NCBI RefSeq assembly: GCF_004310335.1
Contig: NZ_SIRS01000002.1
Span: forward strand, 1-64,000
Length of the DNA: 64,000 nt
Direction of reading: 5' to 3'
Source of the DNA: Hyunsoonleella pacifica
GTDB taxonomy: Bacteria > Bacteroidota > Bacteroidia > Flavobacteriales > Flavobacteriaceae
The position numbers and the translations under genes were made by a program. Shown here in pieces: positions 17,435 through 29,259 of this stretch (its first letter is position 1; every line of letters begins with the position of its first letter). The notes under the pieces were generated by a model, which saw only the letters and a list, made by a program, of their open reading frames with translations, ran no database searches and was not told where the DNA came from.

Positions 17435-18679
17435 TTATTTTAGAGGTGTTATATCCTTTTCTTCTAGACCTTCAGGTTTGTTTAAATAAACAATGTCTCC
17501 CTCATTAAGCCCTTCTTCAATAATAACACTATTGTTATTAGATATTCCTAATTTTATCTCTTTTTTTGCAATGGAATATCCAGATTTTAAATATGCAAAA
17601 CTGATAGAATCCTTTGAGAATACTGCTTCAAGAGGAACTATTAAGACATCTTCTATTTCATGAGTAATAATTCTATTTGAAGTTGTCATTCCTGGCCTTA
17701 TATTACTATCGGTATCATTAAGTTTTATTAGCACTTGGAACAATTTAATATCTGAACCTTTTTTATTCTCGCCAACATTGGCTACACCTGTTACAACACC
17801 ATCTAATTGAATTTTTGGAAAAGCATCAAAACCAACCTTAACCTTTAGCCCTTTTTTAATTTTCCTTATATCAACCTCATTACTATAGGTTTTCGATTCC
17901 ATTTTTGTAAGGTCTGGCAAACTTGCTACTGCAGGATCCCATGTAGAAATATTTGCGCCAACCTTAATCTTATTGCCGCCCCAGTCTTTAATATAAGTTA
18001 CCATACCGTCATCATGAGAGCGAATAGTAAATTGACCTTGTAATTCAGCCAAGGATTCTATTTCTTTCTTAATTTTTGATACCTCTGTGCCAACTTCTAT
18101 CATTTTAGCATTTGCTTGTTTTTTTCTAATATAGTAGTCCGCTTTTTTTTCACGTAGATCGCGTTGTGTTTTTTCGATACCTATCTGTAGCGATCTTATT
18201 GTCGCTGGTGGTTCATAAATTGACCTTTCTAGTTCTAAGCTGTCTTCTTCTATCTTGAATTGTAAATCTTTAATTTTATTTCGTTCTTGCTTTAGGGTAA
18301 GCGTAGTGTCCAACTGTTCTTGGGTATATTTGGACTGTGCTTTTTCTAAGTTTAATTGAGCATCTAAAATTTTTGCATTGATTTCAGATGGGTCTAATTT
18401 CCCAATATAATCTCCTTTCTTTACTATTGTGCCTTCTGGAACTAAATCCTGAACTTTTAGTTGGTATATGCGATACCTTCTTGCTCCAGCAGGGCCCATA
18501 ATTTTTTTTGAGCTGGTAGACTGTGCTTCTCCAGAGATAATCACTTCATTTAAAAAGTTGCCTTTTGTTACTTTGGTAGTTACTGGTGCATTTTCATCAT
18601 TTTCGTTGCCTAAAAGGGCGTATGCAACAATTAAGGTAAGAATTATAGCGCCAACTATAATCAGTCTTTTTTTAGACAT
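17435..18679 (-). CDS. HlyD/MacA-type periplasmic adaptor
   Basis: This 414-residue protein has a single N-terminal membrane anchor (LIIVGAIILTLIVAYALLG), a long coiled-coil hairpin (about residues 110-215, with KAQSKYTQEQLDTTLTLKQE) and split lipoyl and beta-barrel domains. The second lipoyl half is QFTIRSHDDGMVTYI, and the C-terminal segment ends EGLNEGDIVYLNKPEGL. It would link the permease encoded one base downstream to the TolC protein. First gene of the export operon; a -7 box lies at 18711-18718. Confidence 0.92.
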   Translation of the reverse strand: MSKKRLIIVGAIILTLIVAYALLGNENDENAPVTTKVTKGNFLNEVIISGEAQSTSSKKIMGPAGARRYRIYQLKVQDLVPEGTIVKKGDYIGKLDPSEINAKILDAQLNLEKAQSKYTQEQLDTTLTLKQERNKIKDLQFKIEEDSLELERSIYEPPATIRSLQIGIEKTQRDLREKKADYYIRKKQANAKMIEVGTEVSKIKKEIESLAELQGQFTIRSHDDGMVTYIKDWGGNKIKVGANISTWDPAVASLPDLTKMESKTYSNEVDIRKIKKGLKVKVGFDAFPKIQLDGVVTGVANVGENKKGSDIKLFQVLIKLNDTDSNIRPGMTTSNRIITHEIEDVLIVPLEAVFSKDSISFAYLKSGYSIAKKEIKLGISNNNSVIIEEGLNEGDIVYLNKPEGLEEKDITPLK

Positions 18680-18710
18680 ATTTGGTTTGGTTTTTTGATG
18701 GATGATTATT

Positions 18711-18718
18711 CAAATGTA
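18711..18718 (-). promoter_or_regulatory. Candidate -7 box for the export operon
   Basis: On the minus strand the sequence reads TACATTTG, an exact fit to the Bacteroidota -7 consensus TAnnTTTG, 32 bases before the adaptor start. No convincing TTTG was found 17-22 bases upstream, so only half the promoter is supported. Confidence 0.5.
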
Positions 18719-18843
18719 GATATTAAAATAAATAAAACTCTTAAGGAGTAGTTAAATTCTTATGGATACAATATAGGCAACGTAAAATTTAACTTAAAAT
18801 TATATTTTAGGCTATCTATTTGAATAAGTAAGTTTTATGAATA

Positions 18844-18872
18844 AAAAAAGCTCCTGATAAAGGAGCTTTTTT
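18844..18872 (-). terminator. Intrinsic terminator of icd
   Basis: The arms AGCTCCT and AGGAGCT around a GATAA loop are flanked by A and T runs on both sides. It lies 22 bases after the icd stop and reads as a terminator on either strand. Confidence 0.9.
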
Positions 18873-18893
18873 GTAATTATAAAGTTTGAGAAC

Positions 18894-21194
<2,301 letters not shown>

Positions 21195-21315
21195 TTATTT
21201 AAGGCTCATGTTTAACCGAAAAGTGCACTATTATTACACATTTAGGATTCTTTTAATAAATGCTTTGTAGAATACGAATTTTTTAAGAATTACAGGCTGA
21301 AAGTATTAAAAAAAC

Positions 21316-21363
21316 AAAAGCCATATCACTGTAGAACTTAATCTAATATGACATGGCTTTTTT
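21316..21363. terminator. Bidirectional terminator-like hairpin with no gene end beside it
   Basis: Arms AAAAGCCAT (21316-21324) and ATGGCTTTT (21353-21361) with further T residues form a stem with a 28-base loop. The nearest gene start (icd) is over 200 bases to the left and the nearest gene end (rplS) over 560 bases to the right. It may therefore end an unannotated transcript from the spacer. Confidence 0.6.
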
Positions 21364-21880
21364 GAAATAACCTCACGTGATTTAATTTTGATTATATAAT
21401 CAAAAACCATCTAAGAACTAATCCTAAATTTTTTAAACCCAAATTTGGTTACTTCAATGAAGCATACTATTGTGATTTTCAAAATGTATTGACCTATCAC
21501 TCATTGCTTCAGTGGGTTGTTTTTCTTTGCATTTGACTGTATATACACTAGGTGTATTTACTTCGACCAAACATTACTTTATCGAAACACTTTAGGTGTA
21601 ACCAAAGTTGACGATAGCATATTTACTCAAGCAATTTACATTGAATCGAATATTTTTGCTACCTCTCGGTTTATTATTTTTAATGAGAATATTTAAAACT
21701 CTAAACCTTTAAAAAACAACAATATGTAAAGAACGTTACTTTAACAGAATTAAGTTAAACGTGTTAACACCTCTACTTATTCTTTCTCTAAAGATAAAAT
21801 AAAACGACTCAAGTTTCAAAGTTTATAATAAATTATATATCAACTGGTTATAAACTACACTTATTAACTTTTGTTAATAA

Positions 21881-21910
21881 AAAAAGCCTTGGAGAATATC
21901 CAAGGCTTTT
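21881..21910 (-). terminator. Intrinsic terminator of rplS
   Basis: Perfect arms AAAAAGCCTTGG and CCAAGGCTTTT with a 7-base loop. It lies about 20 bases after the rplS stop on the minus strand, and its symmetry would allow it to work in both directions. Confidence 0.92.
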
Positions 21911-21930
21911 CAATTATTTTAAATGAAGAA

Positions 21931-22284
21931 TTATTTTCTTCTTTCTTCTTTAATTCTAGCTTTTTTACCAGTAAGCCCTCTAAAGTAATAAATACGTGCG
22001 CGACGTACTTTACCACGCTTATTAATCTCAATTTTTTGTAAAGCAGGTAAATTTACTGGGAAAATACGTTCTACACCTACAGAACCAGACATTTTTCTAA
22101 TGGTAAATGTCTCAGAAGTCCCAGAACCTCTTCTTTGTATTACTACGCCTCTAAAAAACTGGGTTCTTGTTTTGTTACCCTCTTTAATTTCGTAATAAAC
22201 CGTTATTGTATCACCAGCACTAAATTCTGGTAAGTCTTTTTTTGTTACAAATTCGTCTTGAACAAATTTTACTAAAGATTCCAT
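21931..22284 (-). CDS. rplS: Large ribosomal subunit protein bL19
   Basis: This 117-residue protein is bL19. Landmarks are [54 protein letters not shown] and the C-terminal [20 protein letters not shown]. It sits at the interface of the 30S and 50S subunits. It is monocistronic here, with a recognisable promoter and a leader of about 68 bases that can fold, suggesting autogenous control (see findings). Complete. Confidence 0.98.
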   Translation of the reverse strand: MESLVKFVQDEFVTKKDLPEFSAGDTITVYYEIKEGNKTRTQFFRGVVIQRRGSGTSETFTIRKMSGSVGVERIFPVNLPALQKIEINKRGKVRRARIYYFRGLTGKKARIKEERRK

Positions 22285-22352
22285 TTCTTTTTAATTAAAA
22301 ATAGTTGATTCGAAACAACATTCACGATTCTCGCCAGAGGTTAACCCGAAAT
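22285..22352 (-). promoter_or_regulatory. Leader of rplS, possible bL19 autoregulatory RNA
   Basis: The transcript expected from the promoter at 22359-22388 has about 68 untranslated bases. They include a GTTG..CAAC hairpin with a UUUCGAAU loop shortly before the start codon, and a G/C-bearing upstream part that can also pair. Ribosomal-protein leaders are common before genes of this kind, and I recall reports of bL19 leaders in Flavobacteria, but I cannot compare this one here. Confidence 0.4.
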
Positions 22353-22358
22353 TGGCTG

Positions 22359-22388
22359 CAAATATAATTAATAATTAACAATGCACAA
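22359..22388 (-). promoter_or_regulatory. rplS promoter
   Basis: On the minus strand TTG (22386-22388) and TATATTTG (22359-22366) are 19 bases apart, matching the Bacteroidota -33/-7 promoter. Transcription would begin near 22352. Confidence 0.7.
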
Positions 22389-22405
22389 TTAATAATTTAT
22401 TTTTT

Positions 22406-22503
22406 ATTTGGGCGTTACCCACAAGGGGTCAGGCTTTACGTTGCAAGTCCTCGCATCCTTTTAGTGGGGCGCTGTGGGCTTTCCTCTGCAATCCTTAACG
22501 CGG
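22406..22503 (+). repeat. GGGCGTTACCC interspersed repeat element
   Basis: A compact GC-rich island in AT-rich spacer begins GGGCGTTACCCACAAGGGG, continues with TCAGGCTTTACGTTGCAAG and GGGCTTTCCTCTGCAATCC and ends TTAACGCG. Elements with these ends are scattered between genes in Flavobacteriaceae, from memory. A second family member lies at 54702-54787 in the opposite orientation. The rest of 22389-22789 holds no gene. Confidence 0.7.
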
Positions 22504-22789
22504 GTGTGTTTGCTGGCATAGGTTTAAGCTTAAGAGTTTTGCTTTTTTTGGAGAGGTTCGTTTAATTGGGTTTGCATAAGAACAGTTTGGGATTAGGAAA
22601 TCAAGAATTTTCAAATCCCAAACTGAGCTTATACTTGTTTAAGTTTTGTTATTTATCAGTAACCGAAATAGTAAATAAGTATGAACAGATATACTAAAGA
22701 AAACTAAACTTCGAACTTATCCACAAAACCCACATTGTTTTTATACGTTGTTACCTGCTGGCTTCTTCATAACTGATTTACCATTTGAG

Positions 22790-23527
22790 CTATTCAAATC
22801 CTCCAGAAACTCCAATTTTTTGACCAGTAATAAATGAAGCATCATTAGAAGCTAGAAATACAGCTAATTGAGCAATATCAGTTGTTCTACCAATTTTACC
22901 TAATGGTGTATTACTTGTAACGAATGATTTTATTTCTTGACTCATTTGATTTCCTTCGGTTTCTGTAGGGCCTGGTAATATGGAATTAATTCTGATGTTT
23001 TTTGGTCCAAGTTCTTGAGATAATACATTAGTAATAGAATCAATAGCACCTTTGGAAGCAGAATAAAGTGAAGTAAAAGGGGTAGATTTGACAGTTGCAA
23101 TAGAACTAATATTAATAATATTTCCACCGTTATTATCAAAATGCTTAATGGCTTCTTGAATTAATAAAAACACACTTAAAACATTAGTATTAAAATGATT
23201 ATGAAATTCATCTTTGGTAATTGTTTCTATTGGTTCAAATTTATATACGCCAGCATTATTTACTAAAGTGGTAATCTCGCCGAATATGCTTTTCGTTTTT
23301 TTAAAAAGAACTTCAATATGCTCTTTATTTGTTACATCTGCATTTATAGCTATTGCTTTACCTCCTTGTTTTTCAATTTCTAATACTACTCTTTCAGCTC
23401 CAACTTTATCATTATTGTAATTGACAATAACTTTAGCACCTTCTTTTGCCATATTTTTAGCAATTTCAGCACCTATGCCTTTTGATGCTCCCGTAATTAA
23501 AACTACTTTATCATCTAATTTTTTCAT
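22790..23527 (-). CDS. Short-chain dehydrogenase/reductase (FabG-like)
   Basis: This 245-residue SDR has the NAD(P)-binding glycine motif TGASKGIG (12-19), NNAG at 90-93, the catalytic serine in NIINISSIA (about 141) and the Y155-x3-K159 pair (YSASK). It ends with the common GQKIGVSGGFE tail. The substrate is unknown; the FabG resemblance is general. It lies 54 bases after a Crp-family regulator on the same strand. Fatty-acid context genes are missing, so a stress or xenobiotic role is as likely as lipid synthesis. Confidence 0.85.
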   Translation of the reverse strand: MKKLDDKVVLITGASKGIGAEIAKNMAKEGAKVIVNYNNDKVGAERVVLEIEKQGGKAIAINADVTNKEHIEVLFKKTKSIFGEITTLVNNAGVYKFEPIETITKDEFHNHFNTNVLSVFLLIQEAIKHFDNNGGNIINISSIATVKSTPFTSLYSASKGAIDSITNVLSQELGPKNIRINSILPGPTETEGNQMSQEIKSFVTSNTPLGKIGRTTDIAQLAVFLASNDASFITGQKIGVSGGFE

Positions 23528-23581
23528 AATTGATATTTAACATTTCAACAAATGTAAATGACTCAATTGTAGAAAAGTTTG

Positions 23582-24163
23582 CTATAAGGCAAGAAATGTT
23601 TTTTTTGCTCTGATTCTGCTTAAAGTGTACTCGGATATACCCAGATGTAATGCGATATGTCTCTGAGAAATTCGTTGAGCTACAGTTGGATATCTTTGAA
23701 TAAATTTTGTGTATTTAGTTAATGCATCATCAACTAACATTTCATTTTTTATTGAAAGCTTTTCTAATAATGCTCTTTGTTTTAATTCGCTAATTATTTC
23801 CGAAAAATTAGAAACTTCATTTTTTAATATGTTAAATGAAGAACGTGAAATAGTAAAAATCTCACTGTCTGTTAGAGCTACGATGTTTTCGGTAGAAATA
23901 GTTTTATGAAAAAAACTATCTAAGTCAATTAAAAAGTGACCTTCACTAACGAAATACTTAATATATTCGTCTCCATTATTTTTAAAACTAGAAACTTTGA
24001 ATACGCCGCATTCAACAAATCCTAATTTGTTACAGATTTTCCCCTCTTCATTATAACAATCCTTTTTTGAATAATTATCTAAGGTTAGATACTTGTTTAT
24101 TATCAGCTCTTCTTTTTTTGATAGAGGTAGAATAGAGTTAAATAGAGCTATTAAATTATTCAT
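23582..24163 (-). CDS. Crp/Fnr-family transcriptional regulator
   Basis: This 193-residue protein has an N-terminal cyclic-nucleotide-binding-like fold (about residues 10-115, with GKICNKLGFVECGVFKVSSF and GHFLIDLDSFF) and a C-terminal helix-turn-helix (RISQRHIALHLGISEYTLSR). The glycine/arginine phosphate cassette of true cAMP receptors is not evident, so another ligand or none is possible. Its close upstream position on the same strand suggests that it controls, or is co-expressed with, the SDR gene. Confidence 0.85.
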   Translation of the reverse strand: MNNLIALFNSILPLSKKEELIINKYLTLDNYSKKDCYNEEGKICNKLGFVECGVFKVSSFKNNGDEYIKYFVSEGHFLIDLDSFFHKTISTENIVALTDSEIFTISRSSFNILKNEVSNFSEIISELKQRALLEKLSIKNEMLVDDALTKYTKFIQRYPTVAQRISQRHIALHLGISEYTLSRIRAKKTFLAL

Positions 24164-24275
24164 TTTTATTGTTTTTGTTTGCAGGTAACGTGTGCCGTTT
24201 TAATGGCTTATATCCGCCGGTAAACGAATTTAGAAGAAATTTTTCACAAAGTTAAGTGAAACTCTAACTCCAATA

Positions 24276-25766
24276 TTAATATTTAGCAGCCTTCCCTTTA
24301 GCTAGTGACCCCTTTATGAAATCTCTCAAATCATCATTAGCCTTTATCAAATCGTCATTACGTAAATACATCATGTGGCCACTTCGATACCCTTTAAAAG
24401 TAAAGCGATCTTTTAGTTTACCGCTAGGGTCTACCTGCCACATGGTATATTTAGCCGCAAAATAGGTGGTAGCTCCATCATAATAACCAGATTGTATCAA
24501 CACCTTTAAGTAGGGGTTTTGTGCCATGGCTTGTCTTAAACCTTCGCGTACATTGTCGTTACGTCTGTCCCAAGGGTGTACATCTCCAAACATGTTGTAC
24601 TTCACATCTGTTTTAAAATTTAAATGCTCTCTTAAATAGTAATTTATGGCTGGTGTAAAGGAGTGCAACCAGGATGTTAACTCTGGATTATAGTCAGGAC
24701 TATCTCCAGCCTCTTTTTTATCTATACCTAAGTATCTTGAATCTAAACGCCCAATTATTTGTCCAGTTTTGTTACGTAGCAAGTCTTTCCAAAAAAAACG
24801 TGTAGGTACATCTAAATTATTTTGTAAAACGGATGCTTTACTTAATCCAGAATAGTACGCTATTCTTTCAGCTACCTCTTGCTTTTCTTTTTGAGAGACA
24901 AAACCTCCCTTGGCCAAAGTTGGCATGAGTGAATTAATGGCAAAATCTTCAGCTTCTGGTAAAATATCCAATAAATCTTTCTGCTGTAGCGTATTTGGTA
25001 ATGCTTTTTGGTACCAAGCAGCTGCTGTAAAATAGGGTAAGTTTAATGCAGAATATACAGGCTGATTTGTATTGTATAATTTATAATCAGCAGGACTTAC
25101 TAAAATAACACCGTTTAAATACATCCATTGGTTTTCTTGTAGTTCTTTAGCTAATCCCATTACTCTAGTGCCACCATAGCTTTCTCCTATAATATACTTT
25201 GGCGATTCCCATCGGTTGTTTCTTGTTACAAAGGTGTTAATCCATTCTGCTAAATATTTTATATCGGCATTTATACCAAAAAAAGTTTTACGTTCTGGTA
25301 ATTTACCGTCCTTATCTTCAATCATTCTAGAATACCCTGTGTTTACAGGATTTACATATACAATATCCGCTACATCTAGAATAGAATTTGGATTGTCCTT
25401 AACACCATAAGGCTGTACAGGATAACCTTCATCATCAATCTTAAGTACTTTTGGACCTGTGTAGGCTATATGCATCCAGACAGAAGCTGAACCAGGTCCG
25501 CCATTAAAAGAGATAACCAACGGTCTTTCGGCTTTGTTTTTAATATTATTACGTTCGTAATAGGTGTAAAACAAAGTAGCTATTGGGTCTCCTTTTGTAT
25601 TCCAAACTGGCTGCGTGCCTGTTGTAGCTTTATAAGTTATAGATTGTCCTTTTATGGTTGCAGAATGAGTAGTTACTACTGTTGTATCCACAGGAATCAT
25701 TCTTTTTTGAGAAAAGCCAAAAAGTGTAACACTTAATAGTAATGCATAAAGAAGTTGTTTCATCAT
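24276..25766 (-). CDS. Secreted serine carboxypeptidase, peptidase family S10
   Basis: This 496-residue protein begins with a signal peptide (LLYALLLSVTLFGFSQ). It has the S10 alpha/beta-hydrolase signatures: NGGPGSAS at 88-95, GYSR at 144-147 and the nucleophile motif GESYGG at 194-199 with S196. A late Asp lies in SGYYDGATTYFAA and a His in YRSGHMMYL, which complete the triad. It removes C-terminal residues from peptides, probably in the periplasm or outside the cell. It is monocistronic; the spacer to the next gene is 40 bases. A second in-frame ATG follows the first directly. Confidence 0.93.
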   Translation of the reverse strand: MMKQLLYALLLSVTLFGFSQKRMIPVDTTVVTTHSATIKGQSITYKATTGTQPVWNTKGDPIATLFYTYYERNNIKNKAERPLVISFNGGPGSASVWMHIAYTGPKVLKIDDEGYPVQPYGVKDNPNSILDVADIVYVNPVNTGYSRMIEDKDGKLPERKTFFGINADIKYLAEWINTFVTRNNRWESPKYIIGESYGGTRVMGLAKELQENQWMYLNGVILVSPADYKLYNTNQPVYSALNLPYFTAAAWYQKALPNTLQQKDLLDILPEAEDFAINSLMPTLAKGGFVSQKEKQEVAERIAYYSGLSKASVLQNNLDVPTRFFWKDLLRNKTGQIIGRLDSRYLGIDKKEAGDSPDYNPELTSWLHSFTPAINYYLREHLNFKTDVKYNMFGDVHPWDRRNDNVREGLRQAMAQNPYLKVLIQSGYYDGATTYFAAKYTMWQVDPSGKLKDRFTFKGYRSGHMMYLRNDDLIKANDDLRDFIKGSLAKGKAAKY

Positions 25767-25806
25767 AACTATTTATTTTTTTGTTTAAAGATAATGAAAT
25801 CTATTG

Positions 25807-26580
25807 TTAAAATTTTTCAAAAACTCCAAGTCCAAACAATGCAAAATCATATTTCACAGGATCTTTAGCGTCTAATGTTCTTAGGCTTTTATCAAGTTCA
25901 GCTAATGCCTTGGCGTCATTTTGCTTACGTTTTAATAAACCTAATTTCCTGGCTACGTTTCCTGAATGTACATCTAAAGGACATGACAATTGGCTTGGGG
26001 AGAGGCGTTCCCAAATTCCAAAATCAACACCAGCATTATCTTGCCTTACCATCCACCGTAAAAACATATTGATACGTTTGGCTGCTGAATTTTTTAACGG
26101 ATCACTTACATGTTTCTGTGTTCTTTGCAAATGTTCAATTTCGAAAAAAGTGGATTTAAATTTTGAAATAGCCTTTTGTAAGGAGTTTGTTTCGGCATGT
26201 AGCGCAAATAGTGTTTCTAGCCCACCATGATTTTTATAAATATACTGTAATGACTTTATAAATTGAATACAATCCGTTCCATTAAATGTACGATGTACAA
26301 AAGGTTGTAATTTTTCTAAATCTGTGTCTTTGTGGTTTAGTATAAAATCATAAGGGGTATTATCTAATAATTCTATCAACCGCTTCGCATTGTTTATGAT
26401 ACTTTTTCTATTGCCCCATGCTATGGTGGCTGTTAAAAAACCAGAGATTTCAATATCTTCTTTTTTAGAAAACAAATGCGGTATTTGTATAGGATCGCTT
26501 TCAATAAACGTAATGTTGTTATATTGAATAGTTTTAGCATCTAGAAATTCTTTCAATTCAGCCTTTGGCAATTTTTTCAT
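25807..26580 (-). CDS. TIGR02757 family protein
   Basis: This 257-residue protein matches my memory of the TIGR02757 (DUF2400) family. Landmarks are GFLTATIAWGNRKSIINNAK near residue 45, FNGTDCIQFIKSLQYIY, KRINMFLRWMVRQD (about 168-181) and LDVHSGNVARKLGLL (about 197-212). The helical repeat and the LDVH..GNVARKLG segment recall the helix-hairpin-helix DNA glycosylase fold, but the biochemical role is not established. Own promoter (26600-26629). Confidence 0.85.
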   Translation of the reverse strand: MKKLPKAELKEFLDAKTIQYNNITFIESDPIQIPHLFSKKEDIEISGFLTATIAWGNRKSIINNAKRLIELLDNTPYDFILNHKDTDLEKLQPFVHRTFNGTDCIQFIKSLQYIYKNHGGLETLFALHAETNSLQKAISKFKSTFFEIEHLQRTQKHVSDPLKNSAAKRINMFLRWMVRQDNAGVDFGIWERLSPSQLSCPLDVHSGNVARKLGLLKRKQNDAKALAELDKSLRTLDAKDPVKYDFALFGLGVFEKF

Positions 26581-26599
26581 ATTAATTTTCGTAGTTCAG

Positions 26600-26629
26600 C
26601 AAAAATACTTGTAATTAGCTAAACAAAAA
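26600..26629 (-). promoter_or_regulatory. Promoter of the TIGR02757 gene
   Basis: On the minus strand TTTTTG (26624-26629) and TATTTTTG (26600-26607) are 16 bases apart, a good Bacteroidota promoter. The start codon follows about 20 bases after the -7 box. Confidence 0.65.
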
Positions 26630-26663
26630 GTAGACTTAACGTTTTAATAACTAATATGCATTA

Positions 26664-27839
26664 ATGCCTAATAAAAACTATATTCTTTCTATTATTGTTT
26701 TCTCTCAGTTTTGTTGTACATCGTTATGGTTTGCAGGTAATGCTATTATTGCCGATTTAATATCAAATTTTGGACTTGAAGATTCTGCACTAGCACATTT
26801 AACCTCAGCAGTTCAATTTGGATTTATCATAGGTACTTTTGTATTTGCTATTTTGACTGTAGCGGATAGGTTTTCGCCATCAAAAGTATTTTTTGTTTGT
26901 GCTTTAATAGCTGCATTATTAAATTCCTTAACCATACTAGAAACTAATACCTTACAAAGTTTGTTTTTTATCCGTTTGGGTACAGGGTTTTTCTTAGCAG
27001 GTATTTATCCAGTAGGTATGAAGATAGCTTCAGATTATTTTAAAGAAGGACTTGGGAAATCACTTGGGTTTTTGGTAGGTGCTTTGGTTCTGGGTACTGC
27101 ATTTCCTCATCTTTTAAATTTTTACAACCAAAGCATATCATGGACAGCTATTGTTTACCTTACTTCGGGTATTGCTTTTATTGGAGGTAGTATGATTATG
27201 TTTTTTGTAGGTGATGGACCATACAAAGCTAAACTTGAAAAGTTTAATATTAGCTTATTTTACAGTGTCTTTAAAATTAGAGATTTTAGAACTGCTGCTT
27301 TTGGCTACTTTGGGCACATGTGGGAGCTTTATGCATTTTGGGCATTTGTTCCTATAGTTTTACATGGTTATATAAACTTTCATGAAGATATTCAATTTAA
27401 TGTGCCTTTATATAGTTTTATTATTATTGCATCAGGTGCTATAAGCTGTGTACTTTCAGGTTATCTATCTCAAAGATTTACTCCTAAAAAAGTTGCGATC
27501 ATAGGTTTGTCTTTATCAGCTATATGTTGTTTAATGTCTCCATTAATTTTTATGGTAGCGTCTAAAATAGTGTTTCTTTGTTTTCTTGTATTTTGGGGTA
27601 TGGTAGTTATTGCAGACTCACCTTTGTTTTCAACATTAGTGGCTCAAAATGTACCAAACACATCAAAAGGAACTGCTTTAACTATTGTGAACTCTATTGG
27701 TTTTGCAATTACTATATTAAGTATTCAATTGCTAAATACTCTTCAAAATACTGTAGAAGTAAGGTTTCTTTTTATGGTTTTGGCTATTGGTCCCATAATA
27801 GGCTTGATTGGACTTTACAAGTCTTATGCTAAACCTTAA
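26664..27839 (+). CDS. MFS transporter
   Basis: This 391-residue protein has twelve predicted membrane segments. Examples are [20 protein letters not shown] at the N-terminus, [40 protein letters not shown] and the C-terminal [19 protein letters not shown]. The A-loop motif is loose. The closest type is the nitrate/sugar-like MFS_1 group, and the substrate cannot be told. The last 11 bases overlap the end of the convergent ATPase gene. It diverges from the TIGR02757 gene. Confidence 0.88.
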   Translation: MPNKNYILSIIVFSQFCCTSLWFAGNAIIADLISNFGLEDSALAHLTSAVQFGFIIGTFVFAILTVADRFSPSKVFFVCALIAALLNSLTILETNTLQSLFFIRLGTGFFLAGIYPVGMKIASDYFKEGLGKSLGFLVGALVLGTAFPHLLNFYNQSISWTAIVYLTSGIAFIGGSMIMFFVGDGPYKAKLEKFNISLFYSVFKIRDFRTAAFGYFGHMWELYAFWAFVPIVLHGYINFHEDIQFNVPLYSFIIIASGAISCVLSGYLSQRFTPKKVAIIGLSLSAICCLMSPLIFMVASKIVFLCFLVFWGMVVIADSPLFSTLVAQNVPNTSKGTALTIVNSIGFAITILSIQLLNTLQNTVEVRFLFMVLAIGPIIGLIGLYKSYAKP

Positions 27840-28491
27840 TATTACCATCTACCATTACTAATTTTCTATCTGCCATATCTGCAAGTTCTTCGTTATGGGT
27901 AACAATTACAAACGTTTGCCCAAACTCATCTCTCAATTTAAAAAATAGATTATGGAGGTGTTCAGCCGATTCACTATCTAAATTACCTGATGGTTCATCT
28001 GCAAAAATTAAATCTGGTTTATTAATCAAAGCTCTAGCAACAGCAACGCGTTGTTGTTCCCCTCCAGATAACTCATTTGGTTTATGATTGTAACGATGCG
28101 ATAATCCTAAAAAGTCTAGTAATTCCTTGGCGCGAGTTTCAGCTTCGCTTTTTTTTGTGCCTTTAATGAATGCTGGTAAACAAATATTTTCTAGAGCAGT
28201 AAATTCTGGTAGCAATTGATGAAATTGAAAAATAAAACCAATATGTTCATTTCTAAATTTAGCAAGCGCTTTATCGTTTAAGCCTTTTACTTCAATATTA
28301 TTAATTTGTAGGTTAAAATCTTTAGTCTTAGAAGCTCTGTCTAATGTGCCTAAAATTTGTAATAAGGTTGTTTTTCCAGCACCAGATGCCCCAACAATAG
28401 AAACGATTTCTCCTTTTTCCACTTCAATATCTACGCCTTTGAGTACTTCTAAATCGCCGTAATATTTATGTATGTTTTTTGCTGTAATCAT
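27829..28491 (-). CDS. LolD/MacB-type ABC transporter ATP-binding protein
   Basis: This 220-residue ATPase has Walker A (GASGAGKTT at 34-42), the signature LSGGEQQR, Walker B with [13 protein letters not shown] and the switch histidine in [10 protein letters not shown]. Its length and sequence fit the LolD group, which powers lipoprotein release or MacB-like export. No permease is beside it. It could work with an unlinked LolCE pair, or with the orphan permease at 16060-17433, which lacks an ATPase. Confidence 0.9.
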   Translation of the reverse strand: MITAKNIHKYYGDLEVLKGVDIEVEKGEIVSIVGASGAGKTTLLQILGTLDRASKTKDFNLQINNIEVKGLNDKALAKFRNEHIGFIFQFHQLLPEFTALENICLPAFIKGTKKSEAETRAKELLDFLGLSHRYNHKPNELSGGEQQRVAVARALINKPDLIFADEPSGNLDSESAEHLHNLFFKLRDEFGQTFVIVTHNEELADMADRKLVMVDGNIKV

Positions 28492-28626
28492 TCAAAATAA
28501 AATAACAGGTGTGAATTTACCATTTTAGAATGTGTTGCACAATTTTGTTTTATTTCTTTTATGATTTTAGGCATTAATACTATAAATTGCATAAAGCACG
28601 AGCTACCTTAGCTCAAAAAAATTAAA

Positions 28627-29214
28627 ATGGCATATAAGAACTTAGAGGAATATAATCTTAAGGTAACTGAAGATGTTAAGGCAAGATACAAAAGTATTAT
28701 AGAGGATTTAGGTGAGGATACTGAACGAGAAGGCTTAGTAAAAACCCCTGAGCGTGCAGCAAAAGCAATGCAATTTTTAACTCAAGGATACGATCAAGAC
28801 CCTATTGCAATATTAAAGGGGGCTATGTTCAAGGAATCTTATAACGAAATGGTAATTGTAAAAGATATTGAATTGTATTCACTTTGCGAACATCATATTT
28901 TGCCGTTTTTTGGTAAAGTACATATTGCTTATATACCTAATGGGTATATTGTAGGCTTGAGCAAATTACCAAGAATAGTAGATGTTTATGCAAGACGATT
29001 ACAAGTACAAGAGCGCTTAACAGAACAAATTTTAGATTGTATTAATGATACCTTAAAGCCCCAAGGTGTAGCTGTAGTTATAGAAGCGTCTCACATGTGT
29101 ATGATGATGCGTGGTGTACAAAAGCAGAACTCTATAACTACAACATCGGGTTTTAGAGGACAGTTTGAAAAAATTGAAACACGTAATGAATTTTTAAAAC
29201 TAATAGGGAAGTAA
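28627..29214 (+). CDS. folE: GTP cyclohydrolase I
   Basis: This 195-residue enzyme makes 7,8-dihydroneopterin triphosphate from GTP, the first step of folate synthesis. Key elements are [18 protein letters not shown], the zinc ligands in [39 protein letters not shown] and the third zinc cysteine in [12 protein letters not shown]. No other folate gene is near. It is followed after 45 bases by a small membrane-protein gene. Confidence 0.97.
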   Translation: MAYKNLEEYNLKVTEDVKARYKSIIEDLGEDTEREGLVKTPERAAKAMQFLTQGYDQDPIAILKGAMFKESYNEMVIVKDIELYSLCEHHILPFFGKVHIAYIPNGYIVGLSKLPRIVDVYARRLQVQERLTEQILDCINDTLKPQGVAVVIEASHMCMMMRGVQKQNSITTTSGFRGQFEKIETRNEFLKLIGK

Positions 29215-29259
29215 ATTTTGGTATGTTTCTTGCTTTCAGTTTATTAAATTAATTATTGA

